A stretch of 8,995 nt of DNA from Methanosarcinales archaeon (GCA_030609345.1 JAUWCK010000030.1:1-8995); one strand, 5' to 3'; shown: positions 1 through 6,393, numbered from the stretch's first letter. Numbers and translations are program-made. The notes: generated by a model from the sequence alone, not told the origin.

Positions 1-2463
1 GTCGCTCCCGAAGAACTGGTGGAACGTCTCCCGAACCCAGTGAGTGATCATCTGCCGGTTCGCCCATGCGTAGTTTGCACCTGCGCACATCGCGGCGAAG
101 TATTCCTGCCCCTCTCCGGACTGCACAGGCGCACATGCAAGCTGCCTGTCCACGAGTTCGATCCCGTACTTCCGCGCAGCCTTTTCGAGCACACGCAGGT
201 GTTCTGTGCAGATCTGGTGCCCTGCGCCCCTTGAACCGCAATGGATCATGATAGTAATGTCGCCTTTGTGGATGCCAAATGCATCTGCGATCTCGGAATC
301 ATAGATTTCACTGACGCACTGCACCTCAAGAAAATGATTGCCGCTCCCGAGTGTTCCAAGTTGCGGTCTTCCACGTTTCATCACCTTTTCACTCACTTTG
401 AGTTCTCCAGGAAGTTCAATTCTCCCGTTCTCCTCGCAGTGCTCGAGATCCTCGCTGACGCCGTAGCCCTGCTCGACCATCCATCCCGCGCCATCCTCAA
501 ATACATCACGCAACTCGGAATCCGACACCTTCAGTTTGCTCTTTGCGCCGACGCCTGACGGGACGCTTCTGAATAGCGCATCCACTAACTCCCTGATCTT
601 CGGGCGGATATCGTTTTCTGTCAGGTTTGTGCGGATGACGCGGACGCCGCAGTTGGACACCACAAACGAGTTTGCAACAAAGTTGTGATGCTCGTTTTGC
701 ACCATGAAATCGTACACGAAACCGTCGTATTCGATCTCTTCTATCGATCGTATCGAGTCCCAGACCATGCCAGAGGTTCCGATGGCGGATTCGGACAGGA
801 ACGCATCGAATGTCTGGAAACTCGCAGGCGCTCTGGACCGGGAACTCCGCCCCTCGTAGAGAGAGCGCTCGATAAATCTCTTGTTGACGTGGGCGGACAC
901 AAGTTTCGAACATATCCGAGAGAGCGGCTCGCCAGATTCTCTCATACGCTCTGCCTCTTGCGCCGCACGCTCACGCTCATCGATGATCTGCTCTTTCTTG
1001 CGCAGATACATCACAGCCGCACACGCCAGATGCCGCCGTTTCTGGTTGTATTCGAATCCGACCATGCTCCACAACTTGATGAGATTGTCTGCTGTTCCAC
1101 CGATCTGAAGTCTCAGGCGGTACGATACCTCCCCCTTCTTATTGACATACTCTTTCCTTTTCCCGATACGGATCGAGTCTATGCCAAAGTCCAGAAGGAG
1201 CGCGGATATCTGGTCAAGAAACTCTTCTCCGTTCCGGATAATCCCTTCCCGCTTGTTCATGGAGAGAACGGGTGCGTAAAAATTGTATCCGTGCCCGGTC
1301 ATGGTGGATGGGGCTGAGAGTTCGGCACCGAAAAAGGATGAGAGGAGTAGCCGTTTTTGCCAGAGCCGGAGAGCGAATATCCAATCCGGGAGCAGATACT
1401 CTTGCGTGGTTTTATTGCCAAGCGGCATGCCCATGCACGCCAGAAGTGCCGTGAGACTCGACGAAGTCACCTTAAAGGAGTATTCCTCCTGTGAAAACAC
1501 AACGTTCGAATACTGTGTCGCGATCTCGTGGTCGCGGGTTCTTGAATATATCCGTGAAGGCGTAAATCCCAATTTTTCGATGTCCAGCCGGATATCTTCA
1601 AGATCGTCGGGCATCCCGTAGAACCAGATCGTGCCCTTGTTCCCGGTGAAATACATCGTCCCGTCGCCGAGAATGAAACCCATGATCTTCAAAAGATATG
1701 GAAACTTCTTGCTATCAGCCACAAGCGGTAAAAGGCTGCGTTTTGCCAGTTCTGTGATCGTCTGTTCCATATTTTTCTGATTAATATCCAGTGACCTGAC
1801 ATCTGCTTCACTTACGATCACATCCGGACATGGTTCCTCGTATTCGACCCCTTTGAACGGGAATATCGCAATCCTCTGCCCCTGCCCCGGCTCCTGCAAA
1901 TCCTTCACGCGAACCATTCCGCTATCGGTGTAGAACGGATGCTCGGCAGACGCCTTGATCGATTCGCCGGACCATGTTGTGAGGAGATACATCTTTTCAC
2001 GCGTCGGCAGTTCCATAAAGGCATCGATTCCGGTGTTTCTGGGCTTTGTTCCAAAGTTCATGCACTTGATGCGCTCAGAATCCCACCGGGCATCGAACTC
2101 GCTGATCGGAACCGTGTAGCCGTGCTCATGGAGCACCTCCGCGTCTTTTGAGAGGCAGTTGATATCAAATCCGACCCCGCCCGGGCTGATCACACCCTCC
2201 TCCGAATCAAACGCAGCGACACCTCCGATAGGAAATCCGTATCCCGGGTGGGCATCCGGCATCGCCATCGAGTACTTCTGGATGCCGGGCAGGGTTGCGA
2301 CGTTCGCGGTCTGATTCAAGGTTTCGCTCTCAAGCCCCTTGAGCAGAGTGGGGGACAGGAATAATCTGCCGGGCACCCGCATCTTCTCCATATAATCGAT
2401 CGGAATGTCCCAGATGTAATCCGTGACTCGGTTAAGTTTCGGCATCTTTCCTTTCTGTTGCAT
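1..2463 (-). CDS. rtcB: RNA-splicing ligase RtcB with in-frame intein (3' end beyond window)
   Basis: RtcB joins a 2',3'-cyclic phosphate (or 3'-phosphate) RNA end to a 5'-OH end using GTP and Mn2+; in archaea it ligates tRNA halves after intron removal. The frame is open for 821 codons to the left edge. Residues 1-102 are the N-extein, ending GVGFDIN; residues 103-604 are an intein; the C-extein resumes CGVRVIRTNLTENDIRP and runs 217 residues. Visible active-site elements are D of GFDIN, the +1 Cys, GSGNHF and MIHCGSRGAGH, all metal or GTP ligands in the family. The HHN motif and the histidine that becomes guanylylated should lie in roughly 160 residues off the edge. The start at 2463 is chosen because AGGAAGTGAT sits 5 nt upstream; an ATG at 2445 is the alternative. 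It follows trpC by 19 nt, so it is probably cotranscribed. Family call is secure. Confidence 0.96.
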   Translation of the reverse strand, partial: MQQKGKMPKLNRVTDYIWDIPIDYMEKMRVPGRLFLSPTLLKGLESETLNQTANVATLPGIQKYSMAMPDAHPGYGFPIGGVAAFDSEEGVISPGGVGFDINCLSKDAEVLHEHGYTVPISEFDARWDSERIKCMNFGTKPRNTGIDAFMELPTREKMYLLTTWSGESIKASAEHPFYTDSGMVRVKDLQEPGQGQRIAIFPFKGVEYEEPCPDVIVSEADVRSLDINQKNMEQTITELAKRSLLPLVADSKKFPYLLKIMGFILGDGTMYFTGNKGTIWFYGMPDDLEDIRLDIEKLGFTPSRIYSRTRDHEIATQYSNVVFSQEEYSFKVTSSSLTALLACMGMPLGNKTTQEYLLPDWIFALRLWQKRLLLSSFFGAELSAPSTMTGHGYNFYAPVLSMNKREGIIRNGEEFLDQISALLLDFGIDSIRIGKRKEYVNKKGEVSYRLRLQIGGTADNLIKLWSMVGFEYNQKRRHLACAAVMYLRKKEQIIDERERAAQEAERMRESGEPLSRICSKLVSAHVNKRFIERSLYEGRSSRSRAPASFQTFDAFLSESAIGTSGMVWDSIRSIEEIEYDGFVYDFMVQNEHHNFVANSFVVSNCGVRVIRTNLTENDIRPKIRELVDALFRSVPSGVGAKSKLKVSDSELRDVFEDGAGWMVEQGYGVSEDLEHCEENGRIELPGELKVSEKVMKRGRPQLGTLGSGNHFLEVQCVSEIYDSEIADAFGIHKGDITIMIHCGSRGAGHQICTEHLRVLEKAARKYGIELVDRQLACAPVQSGEGQEYFAAMCAGANYAWANRQMITHWVRETFHQFFGSD
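652..2157 (-). mobile_element. LAGLIDADG intein inserted in RtcB (502 aa)
   Basis: This protein intron splices itself out after translation. Splicing blocks are clear: block A CLSKDAEVL at intein residues 1-9; block B IKASAEHPFYT at about 67-77 (Ser where Thr is usual, His72 kept); block F VYDFMV...EHHNFVANSF from 481; block G VVSN at the end, with N502 followed by Cys as the +1 nucleophile. Between them lies a dodecapeptide homing endonuclease: the first motif, IMGFILGDG, has its acid at D165, and the second, LSSFFGAEL, has E279. Both catalytic acid positions are filled, so the endonuclease may be active. Residues 290-480 carry an extra segment, including VGFEYNQKRRHLA and a charged helix, as in large archaeal inteins. 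Pyrococcus horikoshii RtcB is known to carry an intein, from memory at the equivalent cysteine. There is no stop or frameshift, so splicing should be intact. Confidence 0.95.
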
Positions 2464-2468
2464 GATGA

Positions 2469-2478
2469 ATCACTTCCT
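2469..2478 (-). promoter_or_regulatory. Ribosome binding site of rtcB
   Basis: On the minus strand this reads AGGAAGTGAT, one mismatch from the full AGGAGGTGAT complement of the archaeal 16S 3' end. It lies 5 nt before the ATG at 2463 and so favours that start over the in-frame ATG at 2445. Confidence 0.7.
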
Positions 2479-2482
2479 TATG

Positions 2483-3244
2483 TCAGAGCGCGTCGACCAG
2501 TTCCGACGTCTTATCAAACGGAGCATCCATGACAGCAGTCCCGACAAGGATCGCATCCGCGCCTACCCGGATCAGACGCACAGCATCCAGAGGACCCCGG
2601 GTCCCGCTTTCACTGATGATAATCCGATCGGCAGGTATCAATGGAACCAGATGCTCTGATGTTGATAAATCTACAGTCAATGTATTTAAGTTTCTGTTGT
2701 TCACACCTATGATCCTTGCTCCTGTGTTCAGTGCGCCAGCAAGTTCGGCTTTGTCGTGTACCTCGACAAGCGGCTCTATTCCACGCGTAAGAGCAAGATC
2801 GACAAACCGTTTGAGATTATTCCCAAGTATGCCAGCGATCACTAAAATCAAATCACTCTCGGTCTCGTATATCTGTTTCTCATCGATTATGAAATCTTTT
2901 CTTAGGACCGGGATACTGACTGCTCTTCGAACCGCAGAAAGATTCTCCATGCTGCCGCCAAAGAACGCAGGCTCGGTCAGAACCGAGATTGCAACAGCAC
3001 CTGCTGCCTCCATCTCCTGCGCAATCCTTGCAGCATCATCGGGAGTTATCTCGCGCTTGTCGGTGGTTGGCGAGCCGGGTTTCACTTCCGCGATCACAGG
3101 GATCCGGTTCTCACGCTTTCGCAGTTGTATCAGTGGTATAATGTCCCGGTGCTCGATCTTTTTTGGTGCGTCGGTGTCTGCGGCATGGAGATCCGCGACC
3201 CTGCGCCGGGTGGAGGTCAGTATGTCGTCGATGACTTTGTGCAT
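2483..3244 (-). CDS. trpC: Indole-3-glycerol phosphate synthase (tryptophan synthesis)
   Basis: This cytoplasmic TIM-barrel enzyme decarboxylates and closes the ring of carboxyphenylamino-deoxyribulose phosphate to indole-3-glycerol phosphate, the step before tryptophan synthase. At 253 aa it has normal family length. Motifs in order: VIAEVKPGSP (E53, K55), SVLTEPAFFGGS (88-98), LRKDFIID (K116), EPLVEVHD (E161), IGVNNRNL (N183), and SESGTR (E212, S213) near the phosphate-binding end. These match the catalytic residues known from the Sulfolobus enzyme. It stands alone: no other trp gene is in the window, and rtcB follows at 19 nt. No ribosome binding site precedes the ATG, and a TATA-like box lies about 28 nt upstream, so the message is probably leaderless. 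I saw no TGTACA-type TRP box upstream. Confidence 0.96.
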   Translation of the reverse strand: MHKVIDDILTSTRRRVADLHAADTDAPKKIEHRDIIPLIQLRKRENRIPVIAEVKPGSPTTDKREITPDDAARIAQEMEAAGAVAISVLTEPAFFGGSMENLSAVRRAVSIPVLRKDFIIDEKQIYETESDLILVIAGILGNNLKRFVDLALTRGIEPLVEVHDKAELAGALNTGARIIGVNNRNLNTLTVDLSTSEHLVPLIPADRIIISESGTRGPLDAVRLIRVGADAILVGTAVMDAPFDKTSELVDAL

Positions 3245-3268
3245 GGGGGATTATGGGGTGTGTAGGGG

Positions 3269-3275
3269 ATATAAT
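3269..3275 (-). promoter_or_regulatory. TATA-like box of trpC (leaderless transcript)
   Basis: The minus strand reads ATTATAT here, centred 28 nt before the trpC ATG at 3244. Archaeal transcription starts about 25 nt downstream of the box centre, which places the start within a few bases of the ATG. The intervening DNA is C-rich and has no Shine-Dalgarno sequence, in keeping with a leaderless message. Inferred from spacing only. Confidence 0.45.
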
Positions 3276-3343
3276 GCTTGTCGATCATCGTTCTATGGAT
3301 TTTTGTATGCTCTGAACCCGGAGATTTCCACACATTCAGAAGA

Positions 3344-3369
3344 TTTAAACTTATGCAGAGTAGTATATA
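3344..3369 (+). promoter_or_regulatory. Candidate promoter of the toxin-antitoxin pair (two TATA-like boxes)
   Basis: Two AT-rich boxes precede the antitoxin gene: TTTAAA at 3344-3349, preceded by the purine-rich AGAAGA as in a BRE, and TATATA at 3364-3369. The second would start transcription near 3390, leaving a short leader that contains the GGTGAG ribosome binding site at 3392-3397. The first would start near 3370. The sequence alone does not decide between them. Confidence 0.4.
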
Positions 3370-3401
3370 CCCCAATAGAACAGAAGATAATGGTGAGTCC
3401 C

Positions 3402-3677
3402 ATGGAAACAATGGTAGCAACAATCGATCTGCCGGGGTCATTCATGACGGCAGCAAGAGTCAAAGAGGGTGAGCTTGGCACGTTAATCAGACATTCACTG
3501 GCTGCAGAACTATACCGAGAAGGTAAATTGTCGCTCGGAAAGGCAGCGGAAGTTGCCGGTGTTCGGAATAAGTGGGAGATGGTGCTGTTATTGAATGAAA
3601 AAGGAATCCCGATAGATTATACTGCAAAAGATGCAGAAAAAGATCTTGAGACGCTAAAAGAAGCATTGGGTAGATGA
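3402..3677 (+). CDS. UPF0175 family antitoxin (small helix-turn-helix protein)
   Basis: A 91-residue protein of the UPF0175 family, the usual partner of DUF3368 PIN-like proteins in archaea and cyanobacteria. Residues 25-37 (LGTLIRHSLAAEL) and 38-66 (LYREGKLSLGKAAEVAGV... WEMVLLLNEK) give the family core, a helix-turn-helix with the typical GKxSLGKAAE motif, followed by GIPIDY and an acidic C-terminal tail (KDAEKDLETLKEAL). It probably binds its own promoter and neutralises the downstream protein. The ATG at 3402 is chosen for GGTGAG at 3392-3397; in-frame ATGs at 3390 and 3411 are possible. Its stop overlaps the next gene as ATGA. By eye this pair is richer in A and T than the neighbouring genes, which fits acquisition by transfer. 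Confidence 0.88.
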   Translation: METMVATIDLPGSFMTAARVKEGELGTLIRHSLAAELYREGKLSLGKAAEVAGVRNKWEMVLLLNEKGIPIDYTAKDAEKDLETLKEALGR

Positions 3678-4156
3678 TGATTATTGTTTGCAATTCTACA
3701 CCGCTTATCGCGCTTTCACGAATCGGAAAGCTAAACCTGTTGAGCGAATACTTTTCAGAAGTTCACATCCCATGTGAGGTATACGATGAAGTAGTAACGC
3801 GTGGCGAGGGATTATCCGGTGCAAAAGAGGTTAAATCTATGGATTGGATAAAAGTGGAGGCGGTTACGAATGAAATTGCAGTCGATTCTCTCTGCACGAC
3901 ACTGGACAGGGGCGAATCAGAAGCCATAGTACTTGCAAGGGAAAAGAATGCGTTATTGATCCTCGATGACGGTGATGGCAGGCGGATCGCAGGATCGCTC
4001 GGAATCAAGATAACCGGAACGATCGGTCTATTATTACTGGCGGCAGAGGATGGAAAACTCGATTTAAAGCGGTCGATCGATGATCTCATGTCTGCTGGTT
4101 TCAGGCTCAGCAAAAAAGAGTATGAGAAGATTATTTCTGGCACGAAGTATGAGTGA
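3674..4156 (+). CDS. DUF3368 PIN-like domain protein, putative ribonuclease toxin
   Basis: A 160-residue protein matching the DUF3368 group of the PIN nuclease superfamily, paired with the UPF0175 gene it overlaps by 4 nt. The sequence opens IIVCNSTPLIALSRIGKL; N7 sits where classical PIN domains have their first catalytic Asp, which is common in DUF3368. Further landmarks are HIPCEVYDEVV (31-41), LDRGESEAIVLA (E81), LLILDDGDGRRIA (D98, D99, D101) and the closing GFRLSKKEYEKII. PIN toxins usually cut RNA with Mg2+ or Mn2+, but activity of DUF3368 members is little proven, and the Asn at position 7 leaves real doubt. A second ATG at 3677 gives a protein one residue shorter. The gene ends convergently with iscU, 44 nt away, with no clear terminator between. 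Confidence 0.88.
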   Translation: MMIIVCNSTPLIALSRIGKLNLLSEYFSEVHIPCEVYDEVVTRGEGLSGAKEVKSMDWIKVEAVTNEIAVDSLCTTLDRGESEAIVLAREKNALLILDDGDGRRIAGSLGIKITGTIGLLLLAAEDGKLDLKRSIDDLMSAGFRLSKKEYEKIISGTKYE

Positions 4157-4200
4157 ACTCGATCCTTTCTCAAACCATATACGCATCTCAGCGCCTAAGT

Positions 4201-4566
4201 TTACTTCGCCAGATACTCCTCGATCGCGGCATGAAGCGCATCAGCAGCAAGATTTGAGCAATGCATCTTCACTGGAGGCAGCCCGTCGAGCGCATCGGCA
4301 ACATCATTCCTGCCTATGGCAAGCGCCTCATCAAGCGTCTTTCCAAGCGCAAGTTCGGTCGTCATGCTCGCTGTTGCGATCGCTGCGGCGCATCCGAAGG
4401 TCTTGAACTTGATATCAGTGATCCTGCCATCCTTGACCCTGATGTAAACCGTGGTCATGTCCCCGCAGGTCGGACTGCCCACGGTACCGACCCCGTCGGC
4501 GTCAGGAATCTCGCCGATGTTTCGTGGATTTGCGAAATGATTCAGCACCTTCTCGCTGTACTCCAT
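4201..4566 (-). CDS. iscU: IscU/NifU-type iron-sulfur cluster scaffold protein
   Basis: A 121-residue single-domain scaffold on which IscS-derived sulfur and iron are built into [2Fe-2S] or [4Fe-4S] clusters before transfer to target proteins. The three cluster cysteines are present: SPTCGD (C34, with D36), FGCAAA (C59) and KMHCSNLA (C103). The LPPVK motif (96-100), used by Hsp70-type chaperones in bacteria, directly precedes the last Cys. There is no NifU C-terminal domain, so it is the short IscU form. It lies 6 nt after iscS, with its ribosome binding site overlapping the iscS stop, so the two products are translationally linked and made together. Confidence 0.95.
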   Translation of the reverse strand: MEYSEKVLNHFANPRNIGEIPDADGVGTVGSPTCGDMTTVYIRVKDGRITDIKFKTFGCAAAIATASMTTELALGKTLDEALAIGRNDVADALDGLPPVKMHCSNLAADALHAAIEEYLAK

Positions 4567-4571
4567 CTCTC

Positions 4572-4580
4572 GTCACCTCC
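4572..4580 (-). promoter_or_regulatory. Ribosome binding site of iscU, overlapping the iscS stop codon
   Basis: The minus strand reads GGAGGTGAC, a perfect match to the anti-Shine-Dalgarno core, 5 nt before the iscU ATG. The TGA stop of iscS (4573-4575) lies inside it, so ribosomes ending iscS finish on the iscU initiation site. This suggests translational coupling. Confidence 0.8.
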
Positions 4581-5715
4581 CTGCAAGCGGCGATATGGCA
4601 CGCAGTTTGCCGACGAGCTCTGGCAGCACTTCGAGCACATATCCAGTCTCGCTTTCAGTGTTCCCCCTGCCAAGCGTGAACCGGATCGATCCGTGGATAT
4701 CCTCAGGCGCGATCCCGATCGCAAGCAGCACATGCGACGGGTCAAGTGATGCCGAAGAGCACGCAGATCCCGTGGATACCGCAATCCCCTTTATATCGAG
4801 ATGCATCAGGAGCGATTCTCCCTCCACAAACGCAAACCGGAGATTCGCATTGTTCGGGAGTCTCTCTGTCGGATGACCGTTCAAGGTTACGTCATCGATG
4901 GAATCCATCACTCCTGCAATCAGCATATCCCTAAGCCCTGTTAGATGCCTGGTATCGGATTCGAACCGCTCGATGGCAAGCGATGCCGCCTTTGCAAAGC
5001 CGACGATCCCTGGAATGTTCTCGGTACTTGCGCGCATGCCCATCTCGTGTCCGCCTCCGTGCAGCAGAGGTTTGATCCCGACGCCTTTCCTGATGTAGAG
5101 TGCGCCAACCCCTTTCGGTCCGTAGATCTTATGCGAGGAGATTGATAAGAGGTCGATATTCATCTTCCGTACATCGATCTCTGTTTTACCAAACGACTGG
5201 ACCGCATCGGTATGAAACAGAATTCCGTGATCCTTTGCGATGGAACCGATCTCGCTAACTGGCTGGATCGTGCCGATCTCGTTGTTCGCATGCATCACCG
5301 AGATCAGTGTTGTGTCATCGGTGATCGCGGATTCAACGTCGCCCGGATCGACCATGCCATCTGAATCGACTGGCACGTACGTGACCTCACGACCATGATC
5401 CTCCAGATACCTGCATGTGTTGAGTATCGCAGGGTGCTCGATTGAACTCGTGATGATATGCCCCTTCCCGACTCCTTTCAGTGCAAGATTATCGGATTCG
5501 GTGCCCCCCGATGTAAAAATGATCTCGTTCGCGTCTGCGCCCAGTGCGTCCGCAACTGTCTGCCTCGAAGCATCGAGCGCGTTTCTGGCATCCCTGCCAA
5601 ACGAATGCAGACTTGATGCGTTGCCATACGTCTCTGTAAAATAGGGCATCATCGTCTGCACGACCTCGCGATCCACCGCAGTGGTGGCAGCGTGGTCCAG
5701 ATAGATTCGCTTCAT
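4573..5715 (-). CDS. iscS: Cysteine desulfurase IscS/NifS
   Basis: A 380-residue PLP enzyme that takes sulfur from L-cysteine, giving alanine and a protein persulfide that feeds the IscU scaffold and possibly tRNA thiolation. It opens RIYLDHAATT, the family N-terminus. PLP-site residues are seen at SIEHPAI (H94), HTDAVQSFGK (D170, Q173) and SSHKIYGPKG, with K196 as the Schiff-base lysine. The catalytic cysteine is C319 in the loop STGSACSSASLDPS; this long loop is that of group I desulfurases (IscS/NifS) rather than SufS. MRASTENIPGIVG also fits. Length is typical for archaeal members. It follows the aIF1 gene by 9 nt without a strong ribosome binding site and is followed at 6 nt by iscU, forming a clear operon. 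Confidence 0.96.
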   Translation of the reverse strand: MKRIYLDHAATTAVDREVVQTMMPYFTETYGNASSLHSFGRDARNALDASRQTVADALGADANEIIFTSGGTESDNLALKGVGKGHIITSSIEHPAILNTCRYLEDHGREVTYVPVDSDGMVDPGDVESAITDDTTLISVMHANNEIGTIQPVSEIGSIAKDHGILFHTDAVQSFGKTEIDVRKMNIDLLSISSHKIYGPKGVGALYIRKGVGIKPLLHGGGHEMGMRASTENIPGIVGFAKAASLAIERFESDTRHLTGLRDMLIAGVMDSIDDVTLNGHPTERLPNNANLRFAFVEGESLLMHLDIKGIAVSTGSACSSASLDPSHVLLAIGIAPEDIHGSIRFTLGRGNTESETGYVLEVLPELVGKLRAISPLAGR

Positions 5716-5724
5716 GTTGGGATG

Positions 5725-6033
5725 TTATGTTTTGATCTGACTGGCTGAAAAACCTCTATCTATCAATATGTCCTTTATGCGGTCTTTGTGGTTGCCCTGC
5801 AGTTCTATGGTCTCGTTTTTCACAGTTCCACCACATGCAAATCTGGATTTCAGGTAGGTCGAGAGTTCATTCAGATCGATCTCATGTGAGTCGATCCCAT
5901 CGATGACCGTGACCTCTTTTCCATATCTGCGCCGCTTCACCTTGATTGTGATCCATTGCTGTTCCTTTGCTACTTCCTCGCAGATGCATAGTTCCTTGGG
6001 AAGTCCGCATACGATGCACATTTCTGAGCTCAT
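5725..6033 (-). CDS. Archaeal translation initiation factor aIF1 (SUI1 family)
   Basis: A 102-residue SUI1-fold protein that binds the small ribosomal subunit near the P site and helps select the start codon. Residues 6-18 form a small zinc knuckle ([14 protein letters not shown]6, C9, C16, C18), as in other archaeal aIF1. The SUI1 domain follows: [18 protein letters not shown] (31-48), [10 protein letters not shown] (61-70) and [11 protein letters not shown] (76-86), these being the family signature segments. The ATG at 6033 is preceded by GGAGGT, though 12 nt away, a slightly long spacing; M5 would be too far. It is the first gene of a run with iscS and iscU, a mixture of translation and Fe-S assembly functions. 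Confidence 0.95.
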   Translation of the reverse strand: MSSEMCIVCGLPKELCICEEVAKEQQWITIKVKRRRYGKEVTVIDGIDSHEIDLNELSTYLKSRFACGGTVKNETIELQGNHKDRIKDILIDRGFSASQIKT

Positions 6034-6045
6034 TGTCTTGTTGTT

Positions 6046-6082
6046 ACCTCCGATTGGTGTGTTACTAAACGGATGTTAAAAT
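6046..6082 (-). promoter_or_regulatory. Candidate promoter and ribosome binding site of the aIF1-iscS-iscU set
   Basis: On the minus strand, ATTTTAA (6076-6082) is a TATA-like box that would start transcription near 6054. That would give a leader of about 20 nt containing GGAGGT (6046-6051), 12 nt before the ATG at 6033. The spacings agree with each other, but the box itself is not strong; GTTTTAAT, further upstream near 6099-6106, is another possibility. Confidence 0.4.
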
Positions 6083-6352
6083 CAACTTTGGCATGATGCT
6101 ATTAAAACATGATGGTGTGCCAGCCATAACCGGTCCACCGTAGCGACGCAGCCATTGGCACTGATCTTGTCCGCAAGTTGCGCGAGCAGCGCTAAAGGCA
6201 TAAGACCAGCACCAGTAGATGACTGCACCGATACTGCGCAATCACGAATTGTACGAATCGCACGAATGCCCCACAGCCGTGAATACTTGATCGCCATTTA
6301 ATTTGAAGAGGATACGATTCATATCTTGCGCCGGTCGCATAAGCCGCAAACC

Positions 6353-6358
6353 TTAATA
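6353..6358 (+). promoter_or_regulatory. TATA-like box of the bioY operon
   Basis: TTAATA, preceded by GCAAACC (BRE-like), would set the transcription start near 6381, in the middle of the BirA-type operator. It is only a six-base AT-rich match, but its position relative to operator and start codon is what a repressible archaeal promoter needs. Confidence 0.45.
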
Positions 6359-6361
6359 CTG

Positions 6362-6393
6362 CTGTCAACCACTATCGCAGAACAGGTTAACAA
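6362..6393 (+). promoter_or_regulatory. BirA-type biotin operator upstream of bioY
   Basis: The sequence holds CTGTCAACC (6362-6370), a 14-nt spacer, and GGTTAACAA (6385-6393). The described BirA signal, shared by bacteria and archaea, has the form TTGTTAACC, 14-16 nt, GGTTAACAA. The right half matches fully and the left half in 7 of 9 positions, with the expected spacing and inverted symmetry. It lies between a TATA-like box and the bioY ATG, so holo-BirA binding would cover the predicted transcription start and repress the transporter when biotin is plentiful. The repressor gene itself (BirA with a DNA-binding domain) is not in the window. Confidence 0.75.

Noticed and set aside
660..913. 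Possible frameshift in rtcB near the C-terminal part of the intein
   Set aside because: A first rough reading seemed to lose frame here, but careful translation gives an unbroken frame leading into blocks F and G.
506..1621. Several reading frames of 60-210 codons within the rtcB and intein region
   Set aside because: They are other-frame or antisense shadows. The minus-strand rtcB/intein frame was translated codon by codon without a stop and shows every intein block.
3245..3401. TRP-box-like operator (TGTACA) upstream of trpC
   Set aside because: No such sequence is present between trpC and the antitoxin gene.
2529..3677. 382-codon plus-strand frame covering trpC antisense and the antitoxin
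   Set aside because: The first two thirds are antisense to a well-conserved trpC. Only the last 91 codons match a family, and GGTGAG supports the start at 3402.
4157..4200. Terminator between the convergent toxin and iscU genes
   Set aside because: No T-run of useful length and no hairpin is visible on either strand in the 44-nt gap.
6092..6114. CATGATG direct repeat as an operator
   Set aside because: Only two seven-base copies 16 nt apart, with no known regulator match; this is easily chance.
6082..6297. 71-codon minus-strand reading frame between aIF1 and bioY
   Set aside because: No ribosome binding site, no recognisable family, and its 3' end runs into the predicted aIF1 promoter. It may be chance or a gene remnant, so it is described only within the intergenic entry.
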